Shown: piece by piece, positions 8,940 to 25,646 of the stretch
Numbering within the stretch: position 1 is the stretch's first letter
Layout: the number at the start of each line of letters is the position of its first letter
Assembly (NCBI RefSeq): GCF_900112585.1
Contig: NZ_FOLY01000002.1
Location: 1-64,000, forward strand
DNA length: 64,000 bases
Direction: 5' to 3'
DNA from: Kushneria avicenniae
GTDB lineage: Bacteria > Pseudomonadota > Gammaproteobacteria > Pseudomonadales > Halomonadaceae
Program-made: the position numbers and the translations under genes
Notes under the pieces: generated by a model
Databases searched by the model: none
Seen by the model: only the letters and a program-made list of their open reading frames with translations
Told to the model about the DNA's origin: nothing

Positions 8940-9944
8940 ATGACAATTGATCTACCGGTCATCTGGTATCTGCTGATTGGTTTTGCCGTCGCCATGTACG
9001 TCATGATGGACGGTTTCAGTCTCGGCGTTGGGATCTTGTTTCCCTTCATCCGTGGAGACGAAAAGCGCGATGTCATGATGAATACCGTGGCCCCCGTATG
9101 GGACGGCAACCAGACCTGGATGATTCTGGGGGGCGCCGGTCTCTATGGTGCTTTTCCCCTGGCCTATTCGGTCATTCTGCCGGCCTTGTATCTTCCTTTG
9201 ATCCTGATGCTGCTGGCATTGATTTTCAGGGGTATCGCTTTCGAGTTTCGCTTCAAGTCGAATCGTTCACGCAAGTGGTTTGATCTTGCGTTCAGCGGTG
9301 GCGCCATGGTCGCCACCTTCAGTCAGGGGGTTGTGCTGGGGGGGATCATCAACGGCCTTGCGGTTTCTGAGCGTGCCTATCAGGGGGGCACCTTTGACTG
9401 GTTTTCTCCTTTCGCCCTCTTTACAGGTGTGGCGCTGATGGCGGGCTACGCTCTGCTGGGTGCCGGCTGGCTGATCATGAAAACGGAAGGGGAACTACAG
9501 CAGCGTTTTTATCAACTGGCGCGCCCGCTGACGCTGTTGCTGGTCACCGCCATGATCGTGATCAGCATATGGACCCCGCTGTCCAATGGCCGTATTGCCG
9601 AGCGCTGGTTTACCTTTCCCAACATTGCCTGGTTTGCGCCGGTGCCGATTCTGGTGGCGCTGTTTTCCTGGAGTATCTGGAATGACGTGACGCACGCTCA
9701 CGAGCGCCGCCTCTTCTTCAAGGTGCTGGGGCTGTTTTTCCTTGGCCTTTCAGGACTTGTGATCAGTTTCTTCCCGCTGATCATTCCACCCGACATTACG
9801 CTCTGGGATGCCTCCTCGGCACGAGCCAGTCAGTCGTTTCTGATCGTGGGGTATGTGATTCTGGTGCCCATTGTGCTGGCATATACGGCCTACAGCTATT
9901 ATGTCTTTCGCGGCAAGGTGCGCCATGGCGAGGGGTATCACTGA
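8940..9944 (+). CDS. cioB: bd-type quinol oxidase subunit II (CioB class)
   Basis: A 334-residue, multi-helix partner of CioA, needed for heme insertion and quinol oxidase activity. The N-terminus I-D-L-P-V-I-W-Y...Y-V-M-M-D-G-F-S-L-G-V-G and the downstream W-D-G-N-Q-T-W motif are family signatures. The start was set at ATG 8940 because GGAGAG lies 7 nt upstream and homologues begin directly before I-D-L-P. Alternative in-frame starts (TTG 8922, ATG 8925) overlap the end of cioA. No small CydX-like gene is visible before the terminator. Confidence 0.93.
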   Translation: MTIDLPVIWYLLIGFAVAMYVMMDGFSLGVGILFPFIRGDEKRDVMMNTVAPVWDGNQTWMILGGAGLYGAFPLAYSVILPALYLPLILMLLALIFRGIAFEFRFKSNRSRKWFDLAFSGGAMVATFSQGVVLGGIINGLAVSERAYQGGTFDWFSPFALFTGVALMAGYALLGAGWLIMKTEGELQQRFYQLARPLTLLLVTAMIVISIWTPLSNGRIAERWFTFPNIAWFAPVPILVALFSWSIWNDVTHAHERRLFFKVLGLFFLGLSGLVISFFPLIIPPDITLWDASSARASQSFLIVGYVILVPIVLAYTAYSYYVFRGKVRHGEGYH

Positions 9945-9969
9945 CCTCAACCCCGTGTTTGGAGATTAC

Positions 9970-9997
9970 AAAGGGTACCCAAAGGGGTACCCTTTTT
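9970..9997 (+). terminator. Terminator of cioAB
   Basis: An 11-bp stem (AAAGGGTACCC / GGGTACCCTTT, loop AAAG) with T residues through 9997 lies 25 nt after cioB. Confidence 0.9.
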
Positions 9998-10080
9998 ATT
10001 TTCGTGCGAGGCTTCTCCTCAAGGGCGGCTCCGTTGCGATGTGGATGAATACAAGGGCCCGGAACAATGACTGCAACCCC

Positions 10081-11061
10081 ATGAGTATTAGTGATCTGAT
10101 CAGGCTGATGAGTGATGGTGCTTTTCATTCGGGCGAGGCGCTCGGAAAGGAAATGGGAGTGTCGCGAACGGCAGTGTGGAAGCAGCTGCGCAAGCTTGAG
10201 GGGCTGGGGCTCAGCGTCGAGGCGGCGCGAGGGTGTGGCTATCGGCTGATTGACCCTCCAGAGCCACTTCGTGGTCCTGATATCGTGGCTGGCTTGTCAC
10301 GTTCTTCACGCCAGTCGCTCCGACATCTTTTTATAGAGGACTCGATTGACTCGACCAATACCTTTCTGCTCGATCGTTTTGCACAGGGAGCAGGGCATGG
10401 TGAGGTCTGTCTTGCGGAGTGGCAGAGCGCTGGGCGGGGGCGTCGTGGCCGCTCGTTTTACAGTGAGTGGGGCGGCAACATTCACTTCTCCATCGGCTGG
10501 CAGTTCGAGAGCGGGGTAGGGGCGCTTGAGGGGCTTAGCCTGGCGGTGGGGGTGATCATGGCGGATCTCCTGTCCGAGCAGGGTGTCAGTATCGAGCTGA
10601 AATGGCCCAACGATCTATTGGTGTCAACGCCTTCGGGCACTTCCAAGCTGGGGGGGATATTGATAGAGGTTCAGGGCGATACCGCTGGACCCTGTCAGGT
10701 AGTGATTGGTGTTGGCGTCAACGTACGTCTTTCCGACAGCGGGCGAACGGGTATCGATCAGTCGGTCGCCGCTATTACGGATCTGGTGCCCGAAATCTCG
10801 CGCAATGCGCTGGTCAGCGCCATGATCGATCAACATGTTCAGTTGCTTGAGTGCTTCGAGGCGACCGGCTTTGCTGCCTGGCGTGACCGATGGAATCGGT
10901 ATCATGTGTACCAGAACAAAATGGTTCAAATTCATCAGGGCAGCACGGTGAGCGAGGGGGTTGCAGAGGGCGTGGATGATACCGGCAATCTCATCGTCAG
11001 GAGGAATGGTGAGTGCATGCGTTTTGCTGGCGGTGAAGTCAGTCTGCGTGGTTGCTCATGA
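10081..11061 (+). CDS. birA: Bifunctional biotin-protein ligase / biotin operon repressor
   Basis: A 326-residue protein, close to E. coli BirA (321). An N-terminal winged-helix domain (about residues 1-60, with G-E-A-L-G-K-E-M-G-V-S-R-T-A-V-W-K) is followed by the ligase domain with the biotinyl-AMP loop G-R-G-R-R-G-R and the downstream K-W-P-N-D-L motif. A C-terminal SH3-like part completes it. It biotinylates BCCP and, where the HTH is present, represses biotin genes. The start at 10081 gives the normal length; in-frame ATGs at 10039 and 10045 are possible. Its stop overlaps coaX (ATGA), as in many gammaproteobacteria. Confidence 0.94.
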   Translation: MSISDLIRLMSDGAFHSGEALGKEMGVSRTAVWKQLRKLEGLGLSVEAARGCGYRLIDPPEPLRGPDIVAGLSRSSRQSLRHLFIEDSIDSTNTFLLDRFAQGAGHGEVCLAEWQSAGRGRRGRSFYSEWGGNIHFSIGWQFESGVGALEGLSLAVGVIMADLLSEQGVSIELKWPNDLLVSTPSGTSKLGGILIEVQGDTAGPCQVVIGVGVNVRLSDSGRTGIDQSVAAITDLVPEISRNALVSAMIDQHVQLLECFEATGFAAWRDRWNRYHVYQNKMVQIHQGSTVSEGVAEGVDDTGNLIVRRNGECMRFAGGEVSLRGCS

Positions 11062-11897
11062 TTCTGGATCTGGACATCGGTAACACGCTTTCAAAGTGGC
11101 GCTTGAAGGATCGGCAAACCAGTAGTATTCGCGCCCGCGGCGCCATGTGGACGCGTGATGAATGGCGCTCCGGCTCCGACATTCCGGATCTGGATATCGT
11201 CGAGGCCATCCGGATTTCAAATGTGGCGCGCCCGGATGTGCTTGAGGACACGGTTCGGCTTTTGAGCCGTCGCGTTGACACGATCCACATTGCACATTCT
11301 ACCGCAGAGGCGCTCGGTATCCGTAACGGCTATGACGCTCCCGAGCGGCTCGGCGTGGACCGCTGGCTTGGAGTGCTGTCCGGTTATCAGTTGACCGGCG
11401 GGTGCTGCACAGTGGACTGTGGCAGTGCCATTACCATGGATGCGGTATTGCCCGGCGGGCAGCACATCGGCGGATATATCATCCCCGGGCTCAGGCTCAT
11501 GAAAGAGAGTCTGAAGCTTGGTACCCGCAAGGTGGCGATCGACCCCGAGCAGGACGTGCTGCACATATTGTCACCGGGAACCAATACTGTGGATGCGGTC
11601 AACCACGGTGTGTACATGGCGGCCACCAGCGCCATCAATCGTCTTTACATGGAGCTGTGCGACAGTCATGGCGTGTCATTGCCGCTACTATTGACCGGGG
11701 GAGATGCCGAGCTTGTATCACGCGGGCTCAGAGTGCCTCATGCTCGCTGGAGCGATATGGTGTATGCGGGTCTTGAGTCGCTCTTCCCCTTGACCGCTGC
11801 CGAGGCGCAGGGGCAACTGGCGGGCATGCCGGAGATCGTGGCGCCGGCGGATTTGACAGAAATGCGCCGAGCACTTGCTTTCACTCAGCTGCTCTGA
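11058..11897 (+). CDS. coaX: Type III pantothenate kinase
   Basis: A 279-residue ASKHA-fold kinase making 4'-phosphopantothenate, the first step of CoA synthesis. The phosphate-binding motif D-I-G-N-T (residues 6-10), the P-E-R-L-G-V-D-R-W motif, D-C-G-S-A-I-T-M-D and G-G-Y-I-I-P-G are all present, marking the CoaX type rather than CoaA. The ATG at 11058 overlaps the birA stop codon by 4 nt, so translation is probably coupled. An in-frame TTG 6 nt further upstream is less likely. Confidence 0.95.
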   Translation: MILDLDIGNTLSKWRLKDRQTSSIRARGAMWTRDEWRSGSDIPDLDIVEAIRISNVARPDVLEDTVRLLSRRVDTIHIAHSTAEALGIRNGYDAPERLGVDRWLGVLSGYQLTGGCCTVDCGSAITMDAVLPGGQHIGGYIIPGLRLMKESLKLGTRKVAIDPEQDVLHILSPGTNTVDAVNHGVYMAATSAINRLYMELCDSHGVSLPLLLTGGDAELVSRGLRVPHARWSDMVYAGLESLFPLTAAEAQGQLAGMPEIVAPADLTEMRRALAFTQLL

Positions 11898-11972
11898 CAG
11901 AATGCGTCGCGTTCCACGGAGCTGGTCATCCTGGCGCAAGCACAGGATGCAAAGGTGAAAGGGATCAGGGGC

Positions 11973-12000
11973 TTGACAAGCCTTCTTGGGTCGGTATAAT
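11973..12000 (+). promoter_or_regulatory. Consensus sigma-70 promoter of the tRNA cluster
   Basis: Perfect TTGACA at 11973-11978 and perfect TATAAT at 11995-12000, with a 16-bp spacer, lie 13 nt before tRNA-Tyr. This is a strong promoter typical of stable RNA genes. Confidence 0.95.
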
Positions 12001-12013
12001 TTGCCGCCAAGTT

Positions 12014-12097
<84 letters not shown>

Positions 12098-12137
12098 AGA
12101 TTATTTTCGGTCATGAGATGGCTGAAAGATTGGGCAG

Positions 12138-12211
<74 letters not shown>

Positions 12212-12229
12212 GTTGTTGCAAAGGGTTGC

Positions 12230-12304
12230 GCTCATGTAGCTCAGGGGTAGAGCACACCCTTGGTAAGGGTGAGGTCGACGGTTCAATTCCGTCCATGAGC
12301 TCCA
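12230..12304 (+). tRNA. tRNA-Thr (GGT)
   Basis: A 75-nt tRNA with acceptor GCTCATG / CATGAGC and encoded TCCA end. Anticodon GGT is at 12262-12264. In E. coli and Pseudomonas this tRNA is followed by a tuf gene; here a terminator follows within 4 nt and no tuf is present. Confidence 0.98.
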
Positions 12305-12307
12305 TTC

Positions 12308-12335
12308 AGGGCGAGCCGAAAGGGTCGCCCTTTTT
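12308..12335 (+). terminator. Terminator of the tRNA-Tyr/Gly/Thr cluster
   Basis: The stem AGGGCGA / TCGCCCT, with an inner GCC-GAAA-GGG extension (one mismatch), runs into TTTTT. It directly follows tRNA-Thr, where tufB would be expected. Confidence 0.9.
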
Positions 12336-12350
12336 AGTCTGATGTCTGGG

Positions 12351-12379
12351 TTGTTGCGCGTCAGGCTTTTTGGTATCGT
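12351..12379 (+). promoter_or_regulatory. Candidate promoter of tRNA-Trp/secE/nusG
   Basis: TTGTTG at 12351-12356 and TATCGT at 12374-12379 are 17 bp apart and about 40 nt before tRNA-Trp. The match is moderate, but a promoter is needed here because a strong terminator lies just upstream. Confidence 0.45.
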
Positions 12380-12418
12380 GTGCGCCGCTTGCAAAGGTGA
12401 ACACGACGACAGTGTTAC

Positions 12419-12494
<76 letters not shown>

Positions 12495-12561
12495 GTCTTC
12501 CTCAGATTGGCAGCTTTTGTGTGTAAATCGATTGCCGCACTCCTGAGGAGTTTTCTTCCCC

Positions 12562-12930
12562 ATGAAACAGACCGCCGAAGTGCAGGATACCCGTTTTGAT
12601 GCGCTCAAGTGGGCTGCTGCTGTGGTGCTTGTTGCTGTCGCGGTAGCGGGCAATGTCTATTTCGCCGATCAGCCGATGATCTATCGCGTGATCGGTGTGG
12701 TTGTGCTGGTTGTGGCCGCCATCGGCATCGCTCTGACAACAGGTCGGGGTCGCGAGCTGACATCACTTGCCAGAAACGCCAAGAAGGAAATTCAGCGCGT
12801 TGTCTGGCCGACCCGCCAGGAAACCTTTCAAACGACCGCTATCGTGCTGGGCGCAGTCGTCATCGTAGGCCTGTTGCTCTGGCTGATTGATATGTTCTTC
12901 GGTTGGCTGGTGTCGACTCTTATTGGTTAG
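12562..12930 (+). CDS. secE: Preprotein translocase subunit SecE
   Basis: A 122-residue SecE with three hydrophobic helices, the long gammaproteobacterial form (E. coli has 127). The conserved amphipathic segment [13 protein letters not shown] (about residues 74-86) clamps SecY; the essential third helix follows. It is an essential partner of the SecY encoded at 38.4 kb. It follows tRNA-Trp and lies 8 nt before nusG, the universal arrangement. Confidence 0.97.
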   Translation: MKQTAEVQDTRFDALKWAAAVVLVAVAVAGNVYFADQPMIYRVIGVVVLVVAAIGIALTTGRGRELTSLARNAKKEIQRVVWPTRQETFQTTAIVLGAVVIVGLLLWLIDMFFGWLVSTLIG

Positions 12931-12938
12931 GAGCTTGC

Positions 12939-13472
12939 ATGACTAAGCGCTGGTACGTTGTTCACGCCTATTCCGGTTTTGAAAAGCAGGTCATGCGCTC
13001 GCTTATCGAGCGCGTGAAGCTTTATGAAATGGAAGACCATTTCGGCGAGATACTGGTGCCCACGGAAGAAGTCGTTGAAATGCGCGATGGGAAGCGCCGC
13101 AAGAGCGAGCGCAAGTTTTATCCCGGTTACGTGCTGGTTGAAATGGCGATGGATGACCGCAGCTGGCACCTCGTCAACGAAACCCCACGAGTCATGGGGT
13201 TTATCGGCGGTACGCCCGAAAAACCGGCGCCTATCACGCCGCAGGAAGCAGAAGCCATTCTGCGCCGCGTTCAGGATGGTACCGAAAAGCCTCGCCCCAA
13301 GACGATGTTCGATGCAGGCGAGACCGTCCGGGTTGCCGATGGCCCCTTCGCGGATTTCAATGGCGTGGTTGAAGAAGTCAATTATGAAAAGAGCCGTCTG
13401 CAGGTCAGCGTGCTGATCTTCGGGCGCTCTACTCCTGTTGAGCTGGAGTTCTCTCAGGTCGAGAAACTCTAG
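12939..13472 (+). CDS. nusG: Transcription termination/antitermination factor NusG
   Basis: A 177-residue protein. The NGN domain begins [13 protein letters not shown], and a C-terminal KOW domain contains [19 protein letters not shown]. It binds RNA polymerase, suppresses pausing and links to Rho or to ribosomal S10. ATG 12939 was chosen, with AGGAG 7 nt upstream; the upstream in-frame ATG at 12903 is inside secE. Confidence 0.97.
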   Translation: MTKRWYVVHAYSGFEKQVMRSLIERVKLYEMEDHFGEILVPTEEVVEMRDGKRRKSERKFYPGYVLVEMAMDDRSWHLVNETPRVMGFIGGTPEKPAPITPQEAEAILRRVQDGTEKPRPKTMFDAGETVRVADGPFADFNGVVEEVNYEKSRLQVSVLIFGRSTPVELEFSQVEKL

Positions 13473-13556
13473 CAGTCAATGGGTGCTGGTGGTGCAGCAG
13501 CGCTGCATCGATAGTCAGGGGAGCCGCAAGGCGCTATTACCCAATCGGAGCTCATC

Positions 13557-13988
13557 ATGGCCAAGAAAGTTCAGGCTTATATCAAGCTGCAGGTCGCAGC
13601 CGGTAAGGCCAATCCCAGTCCGCCGGTAGGTCCGGCACTCGGTCAGCACGGCGTTAATATCATGGAGTTCTGCAAGGCGTTCAACGCAGAAACCCAGGAT
13701 ATGGAAGCCGGGTTGCCGACACCCGTGGTTATCACGGTCTATTCCGATCGCAGCTTTACGTTTGTCACCAAGACGCCGCCGGCGCCGGTGCTGCTCAAAA
13801 AGGCTGCTGGCATCAAGTCCGGTTCCGGTGAGCCGAACAAGAAGAAGGTCGGTACAGTAACTCGTGAGCAGATCGAAGAAATTGCTCGCACGAAAGAACC
13901 TGATCTGACCGCTGCCGATCTCGAAGCTGCACTGCGTACCATTGCCGGTACTGCACGCAGCATGGGCCTGAACGTGGAGGGTCTCTGA
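13557..13988 (+). CDS. rplK: Ribosomal protein L11
   Basis: A 143-residue large-subunit protein of the GTPase-associated centre, binding 23S rRNA with L10/L12. The N-terminal Pro-rich signature [17 protein letters not shown] is intact (residues 20-36). It is first of rplKAJL. The 84-nt leader separating it from nusG may hold the L1 autoregulatory site known from E. coli, but the structure was not resolved by eye. Confidence 0.98.
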   Translation: MAKKVQAYIKLQVAAGKANPSPPVGPALGQHGVNIMEFCKAFNAETQDMEAGLPTPVVITVYSDRSFTFVTKTPPAPVLLKKAAGIKSGSGEPNKKKVGTVTREQIEEIARTKEPDLTAADLEAALRTIAGTARSMGLNVEGL

Positions 13989-13990
13989 TC

Positions 13991-14683
<693 letters not shown>

Positions 14684-14917
14684 TCAGCGCTTGCCAATTG
14701 CTTTGCGGTCCCCGTGTCCGTGGTGGAGCGGGGCGCCGTCAAAGACCGCAGGTGTCGTCCTTCGGTGCGACTTAATCATTGCTCCCGAGTCAATGGCCTG
14801 CGCAGATGGTGCCTGCTGTCGGTCGGCAGCACGCCATCAACCCCTTCTGTTGTATGTCTTCAGCAGATGGTAACCACGATGGCCACTGTTAAAGTGGCCG
14901 GCACGAGGAGTGAAAAT
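14684..14917 (+). promoter_or_regulatory. rplJ leader, probable L10(L12)4-binding mRNA element
   Basis: A 234-nt untranslated interval between rplA and rplJ, where the L10 ribosomal protein leader lies in many bacteria. It is rich in complementary segments, e.g. a hairpin TGTCGTCCTTCGGTGCGAC around 14753-14771, and GGCCACT / AGTGGCC at 14881-14899 close to the Shine-Dalgarno GAGGAG. In-frame ATGs upstream of 14918 give a non-homologous N-terminal extension, supporting a leader role. The exact kink-turn element was not verified. Confidence 0.6.
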
Positions 14918-15427
14918 ATGCCCCTGGGTCTTGAAGACAAGAAGGCAATTGTCGCTGAGGTCAGCGAAACTGCCGGACAGGCGCTCTCCGTTGTCGTAGC
15001 CGATTCTCGCGGTGTTGACGTAGGTGCCATGACGGCGCTGCGTAAAAAGGCCCGCGATAATGGCGTCCAGCTGCGCGTTGTGCGCAACACGCTGGCACGC
15101 CGCGCCCTGCAGGGCACTTCCTGGGAGTGCCTGAACGAGACTTTTATTGGTCCGTCCCTGCTGGCGTTCTCTCTTGAGCATCCTGGCGCCGGTGCGCGTC
15201 TGCTCAGGGATTTCGCTCGCGAACAGCCCAAGTTTGAAGTCAAGGCGCTGGCCTACGATGGTGAGCTGATCGAAGCCGAGAACATCGATCGTCTGGCAAG
15301 TATGCCGACCTACGACGAAGCCATCGCCAAGCTGATGTCCGTCATGAAGGAAGCTTCCGCCGGCAAGCTGGTTCGCACGCTCGCAGCGCTGCGCGACCAG
15401 AAGCAGGGCGAAGAAGAAGCGGCCTGA
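14918..15427 (+). CDS. rplJ: Ribosomal protein L10
   Basis: A 169-residue stalk-base protein that carries L12 dimers on its C-terminal helix and binds 23S rRNA together with L11. ATG 14918 was chosen, with GAGGAG 7 nt upstream and the normal N-terminus [11 protein letters not shown] following. In-frame upstream ATGs at 14714, 14867 and 14879 would add leader sequence. It is followed by rplL. Confidence 0.97.
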   Translation: MPLGLEDKKAIVAEVSETAGQALSVVVADSRGVDVGAMTALRKKARDNGVQLRVVRNTLARRALQGTSWECLNETFIGPSLLAFSLEHPGAGARLLRDFAREQPKFEVKALAYDGELIEAENIDRLASMPTYDEAIAKLMSVMKEASAGKLVRTLAALRDQKQGEEEAA

Positions 15428-15493
15428 TCGACGCGTCATCCGGAAAAATTTCACAGGGCATTGGTTTGCCCCGCAAAGTACAGGAATGCAATC

Positions 15494-15868
15494 ATGGCAC
15501 TGAGCAAAGAAGACATCATCAACGCTGTTGCTGAAATGTCCGTCATGGAAGTTGTCGAACTGATCGAAGCAATGGAAGAGAAGTTCGGCGTTAGCGCCGC
15601 TGCAGCGGTTGTTGCAGGCCCCGGCGGCGGCGGTGAAGCTGAAGCTGCTGAAGAGCAGACTGAATTCGACCTGATCCTGACTGCGGCTGGTGACAAGAAG
15701 GTCAACGTCATCAAGGTCGTTCGTGAGATCACCGGTCTGGGCCTCAAGGAAGCCAAGGGCGCCGTCGACGGTGCTCCGGCTACCCTGAAGGAAGGCATGT
15801 CGAAAGAAGATGCCGAAGAAGCCAAGAAGAAGCTGGAAGAAGCTGGCGCTTCCGTGGAACTCAAGTAA
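15494..15868 (+). CDS. rplL: Ribosomal protein L7/L12
   Basis: A 124-residue acidic stalk protein that recruits and stimulates translational GTPases. The N-terminal dimerisation part, an Ala/Gly-rich hinge (about residues 35-55) and a C-terminal domain with [20 protein letters not shown] are all recognisable. ATG 15494 was chosen over 15461 by homology. It precedes a strong attenuator-like hairpin before rpoB. Confidence 0.98.
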   Translation: MALSKEDIINAVAEMSVMEVVELIEAMEEKFGVSAAAAVVAGPGGGGEAEAAEEQTEFDLILTAAGDKKVNVIKVVREITGLGLKEAKGAVDGAPATLKEGMSKEDAEEAKKKLEEAGASVELK

Positions 15869-15901
15869 TCAGTGTTCTGCCTGAAAGCGTTATAGCATGA
15901 C

Positions 15902-15943
15902 GGCTGGTGGCGGTCAGATGAGCTGACCGCCGCCGGCCTTTTT
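15902..15943 (+). terminator. rplL-rpoB attenuator
   Basis: A 16-bp stem with two G-T wobbles (5' arm 15902-15917, 3' arm 15923-15938, loop ATGAG) is followed by TTTTT at 15939-15943. It sits where E. coli has the partial terminator that sets the ratio of ribosomal protein to RNA polymerase transcripts. Partial readthrough is inferred because rpoB follows without a clear strong promoter. Confidence 0.85.
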
Positions 15944-16118
15944 CTGTTGCCGGATGGGCTTAGCGTGCTCGCAGACAGGATCAGTACGCTAAGGCGATCC
16001 GGAAAACTTCAAGCGGCGAGTCTTCCTGTGGAGGGCTTGCCGTTGGCGCCTGATGGAGCCAATCCGCTGGTGTACCGATCACGCCAGTCACTCATGGTGA
16101 ACAAGCTGGGGATTACAG

Positions 16119-20195
<4,077 letters not shown>

Positions 20196-20278
20196 GCGCC
20201 ACCTTTATCCTATGAAGGTCCGCGGGGCTCTGATGAATCGGGCCCCGCTCATGACAACTCCGCAACGGAGCCGACCCC

Positions 20279-24493
<4,215 letters not shown>

Positions 24494-24502
24494 GGGCTAG
24501 GA

Positions 24503-24546
24503 GAGCGAAGAGCCCTGCGTTGAATACGGCGCAGGGCTTGACGCTC
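24503..24546 (+). terminator. Stem-loop after rpoC
   Basis: Inner arms AGCCCTGCG / CGCAGGGCT (9 bp) and outer arms GAGCG / CGCTC form a long hairpin 10 nt after the rpoC stop. No T run follows, and the downstream arm overlaps the -35 of the rpsL promoter candidate, so it is a weak or Rho-assisted end, or a processing site. Confidence 0.5.
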
Positions 24547-24567
24547 TTGCAGGCGACCCCTTAGAAT
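24538..24567 (+). promoter_or_regulatory. Promoter of the str operon (rpsL-rpsG-fusA-tuf)
   Basis: TTGACG at 24538-24543 and TAGAAT at 24562-24567 with an 18-bp spacer, about 75 nt before the rpsL start. The elements match sigma-70 consensus at 5 of 6 positions each. Confidence 0.65.
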
Positions 24568-24643
24568 TCGCAGCCTTTAACAGTAGGGGCAGGTGCGTCC
24601 TGTTCCTGCTGTTTTGTATCATCATCATTGGAGCGAGCCTTTT

Positions 24644-25018
24644 ATGGCAACGATTAATCAGCTGGTGCGCAAGCCCCGCAAGCGCCAGCAGGCCAAAAGC
24701 GACGTCCCCGCGCTTCAGGCCTGCCCGCAGCGTCGCGGTGTCTGCACACGTGTTTATACGACGACACCGAAAAAGCCGAACTCGGCACTGCGTAAGGTCT
24801 GTCGTGTTCGCCTGACCAACGGTTACGAGGTGTCCTCGTATATCGGCGGTGAAGGCCATAACCTTCAGGAACACTCCGTTGTTCTGATCCGCGGCGGCCG
24901 CGTCAAGGACCTTCCGGGTGTGCGCTACCACACGGTACGTGGTGCGCTGGATACTTCCGGCGTTCAGAATCGCAGGCAGGCACGTTCGAAGTACGGCACC
25001 AAGAAGCCGAAGTCCTGA
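24644..25018 (+). CDS. rpsL: Ribosomal protein S12
   Basis: A 124-residue decoding-centre protein. T-T-P-K-K-P-N-S (K43) and R-V-K-D-L-P-G (K88, P91) are the streptomycin-sensitive wild-type sequences; D89 is the methylthiolation site. ATG 24644, with GGAG about 11 nt upstream, gives the standard N-terminus; the earlier in-frame ATG at 24593 adds non-conserved residues. It is first gene of the str operon. Confidence 0.98.
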   Translation: MATINQLVRKPRKRQQAKSDVPALQACPQRRGVCTRVYTTTPKKPNSALRKVCRVRLTNGYEVSSYIGGEGHNLQEHSVVLIRGGRVKDLPGVRYHTVRGALDTSGVQNRRQARSKYGTKKPKS

Positions 25019-25127
25019 TCCGTACCTACAAAATTTACACGGTCTGATAAGAGTAAGGCCGGGCAGCGCACCCTGAGGTGTTTGGTCCCGGGTTTACCTG
25101 AAAGACTCTTCTGACTGAGGGCTTATC

Positions 25128-25598
25128 ATGCCTAGAAGACGTATTGCGGCGAAGCGCGAAATCCTTCCGGATCCCAAGTTTGGAAGCGAGCGCCTGGCCA
25201 AGTTCATGAACCACCTGATGGTCAGCGGCAAGAAGTCCGTCGCCGAGCGTATCGTTTATGGTGCGCTGGATCGGGTCGCCGAACGCTCCAATGATGAGCC
25301 GCTGGACATCTTCGACAAGGCCCTGGAAGCTATCCAGCCCATGGTCGAGGTTAAATCACGTCGCGTTGGCGGTGCTACCTATCAGGTACCTGTTGAAGTG
25401 CGTCCTTCTCGCCGTCAGGCGCTGGCCATGCGCTGGATGGTGGATGCCGCCCGCAACCGTGGTGAAAAGACCATGGTGCAAAGGCTGGCCGGTGAGATGA
25501 TGGATGCTGCCGAGGGTAAGGGTGCTGCTGTCAAGAAGCGTGAAGACGTTCACCGTATGGCAGAAGCCAACAAGGCCTTCTCTCACTACCGCTTCTAA
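25128..25598 (+). CDS. rpsG: Ribosomal protein S7
   Basis: A 156-residue primary 16S-binding protein organising the 30S head, and the autoregulator of the str operon in E. coli. It starts [10 protein letters not shown] and contains the conserved [11 protein letters not shown]. It is the same length as the K-strain E. coli form. The 109-nt rpsL-rpsG interval contains paired segments that could be the S7 regulatory site (inferred). Confidence 0.98.
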   Translation: MPRRRIAAKREILPDPKFGSERLAKFMNHLMVSGKKSVAERIVYGALDRVAERSNDEPLDIFDKALEAIQPMVEVKSRRVGGATYQVPVEVRPSRRQALAMRWMVDAARNRGEKTMVQRLAGEMMDAAEGKGAAVKKREDVHRMAEANKAFSHYRF

Positions 25599-25646
25599 TA
25601 GAAACGCCTTCCAGCGAAGGCGCTTCCAACTACAGGATACGCTATC

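Noticed and set aside
14714..14917. Extended N-terminus of L10
   Set aside because: The added residues are not homologous to L10; a good Shine-Dalgarno sits at 14918 and this interval is where an mRNA leader is expected.
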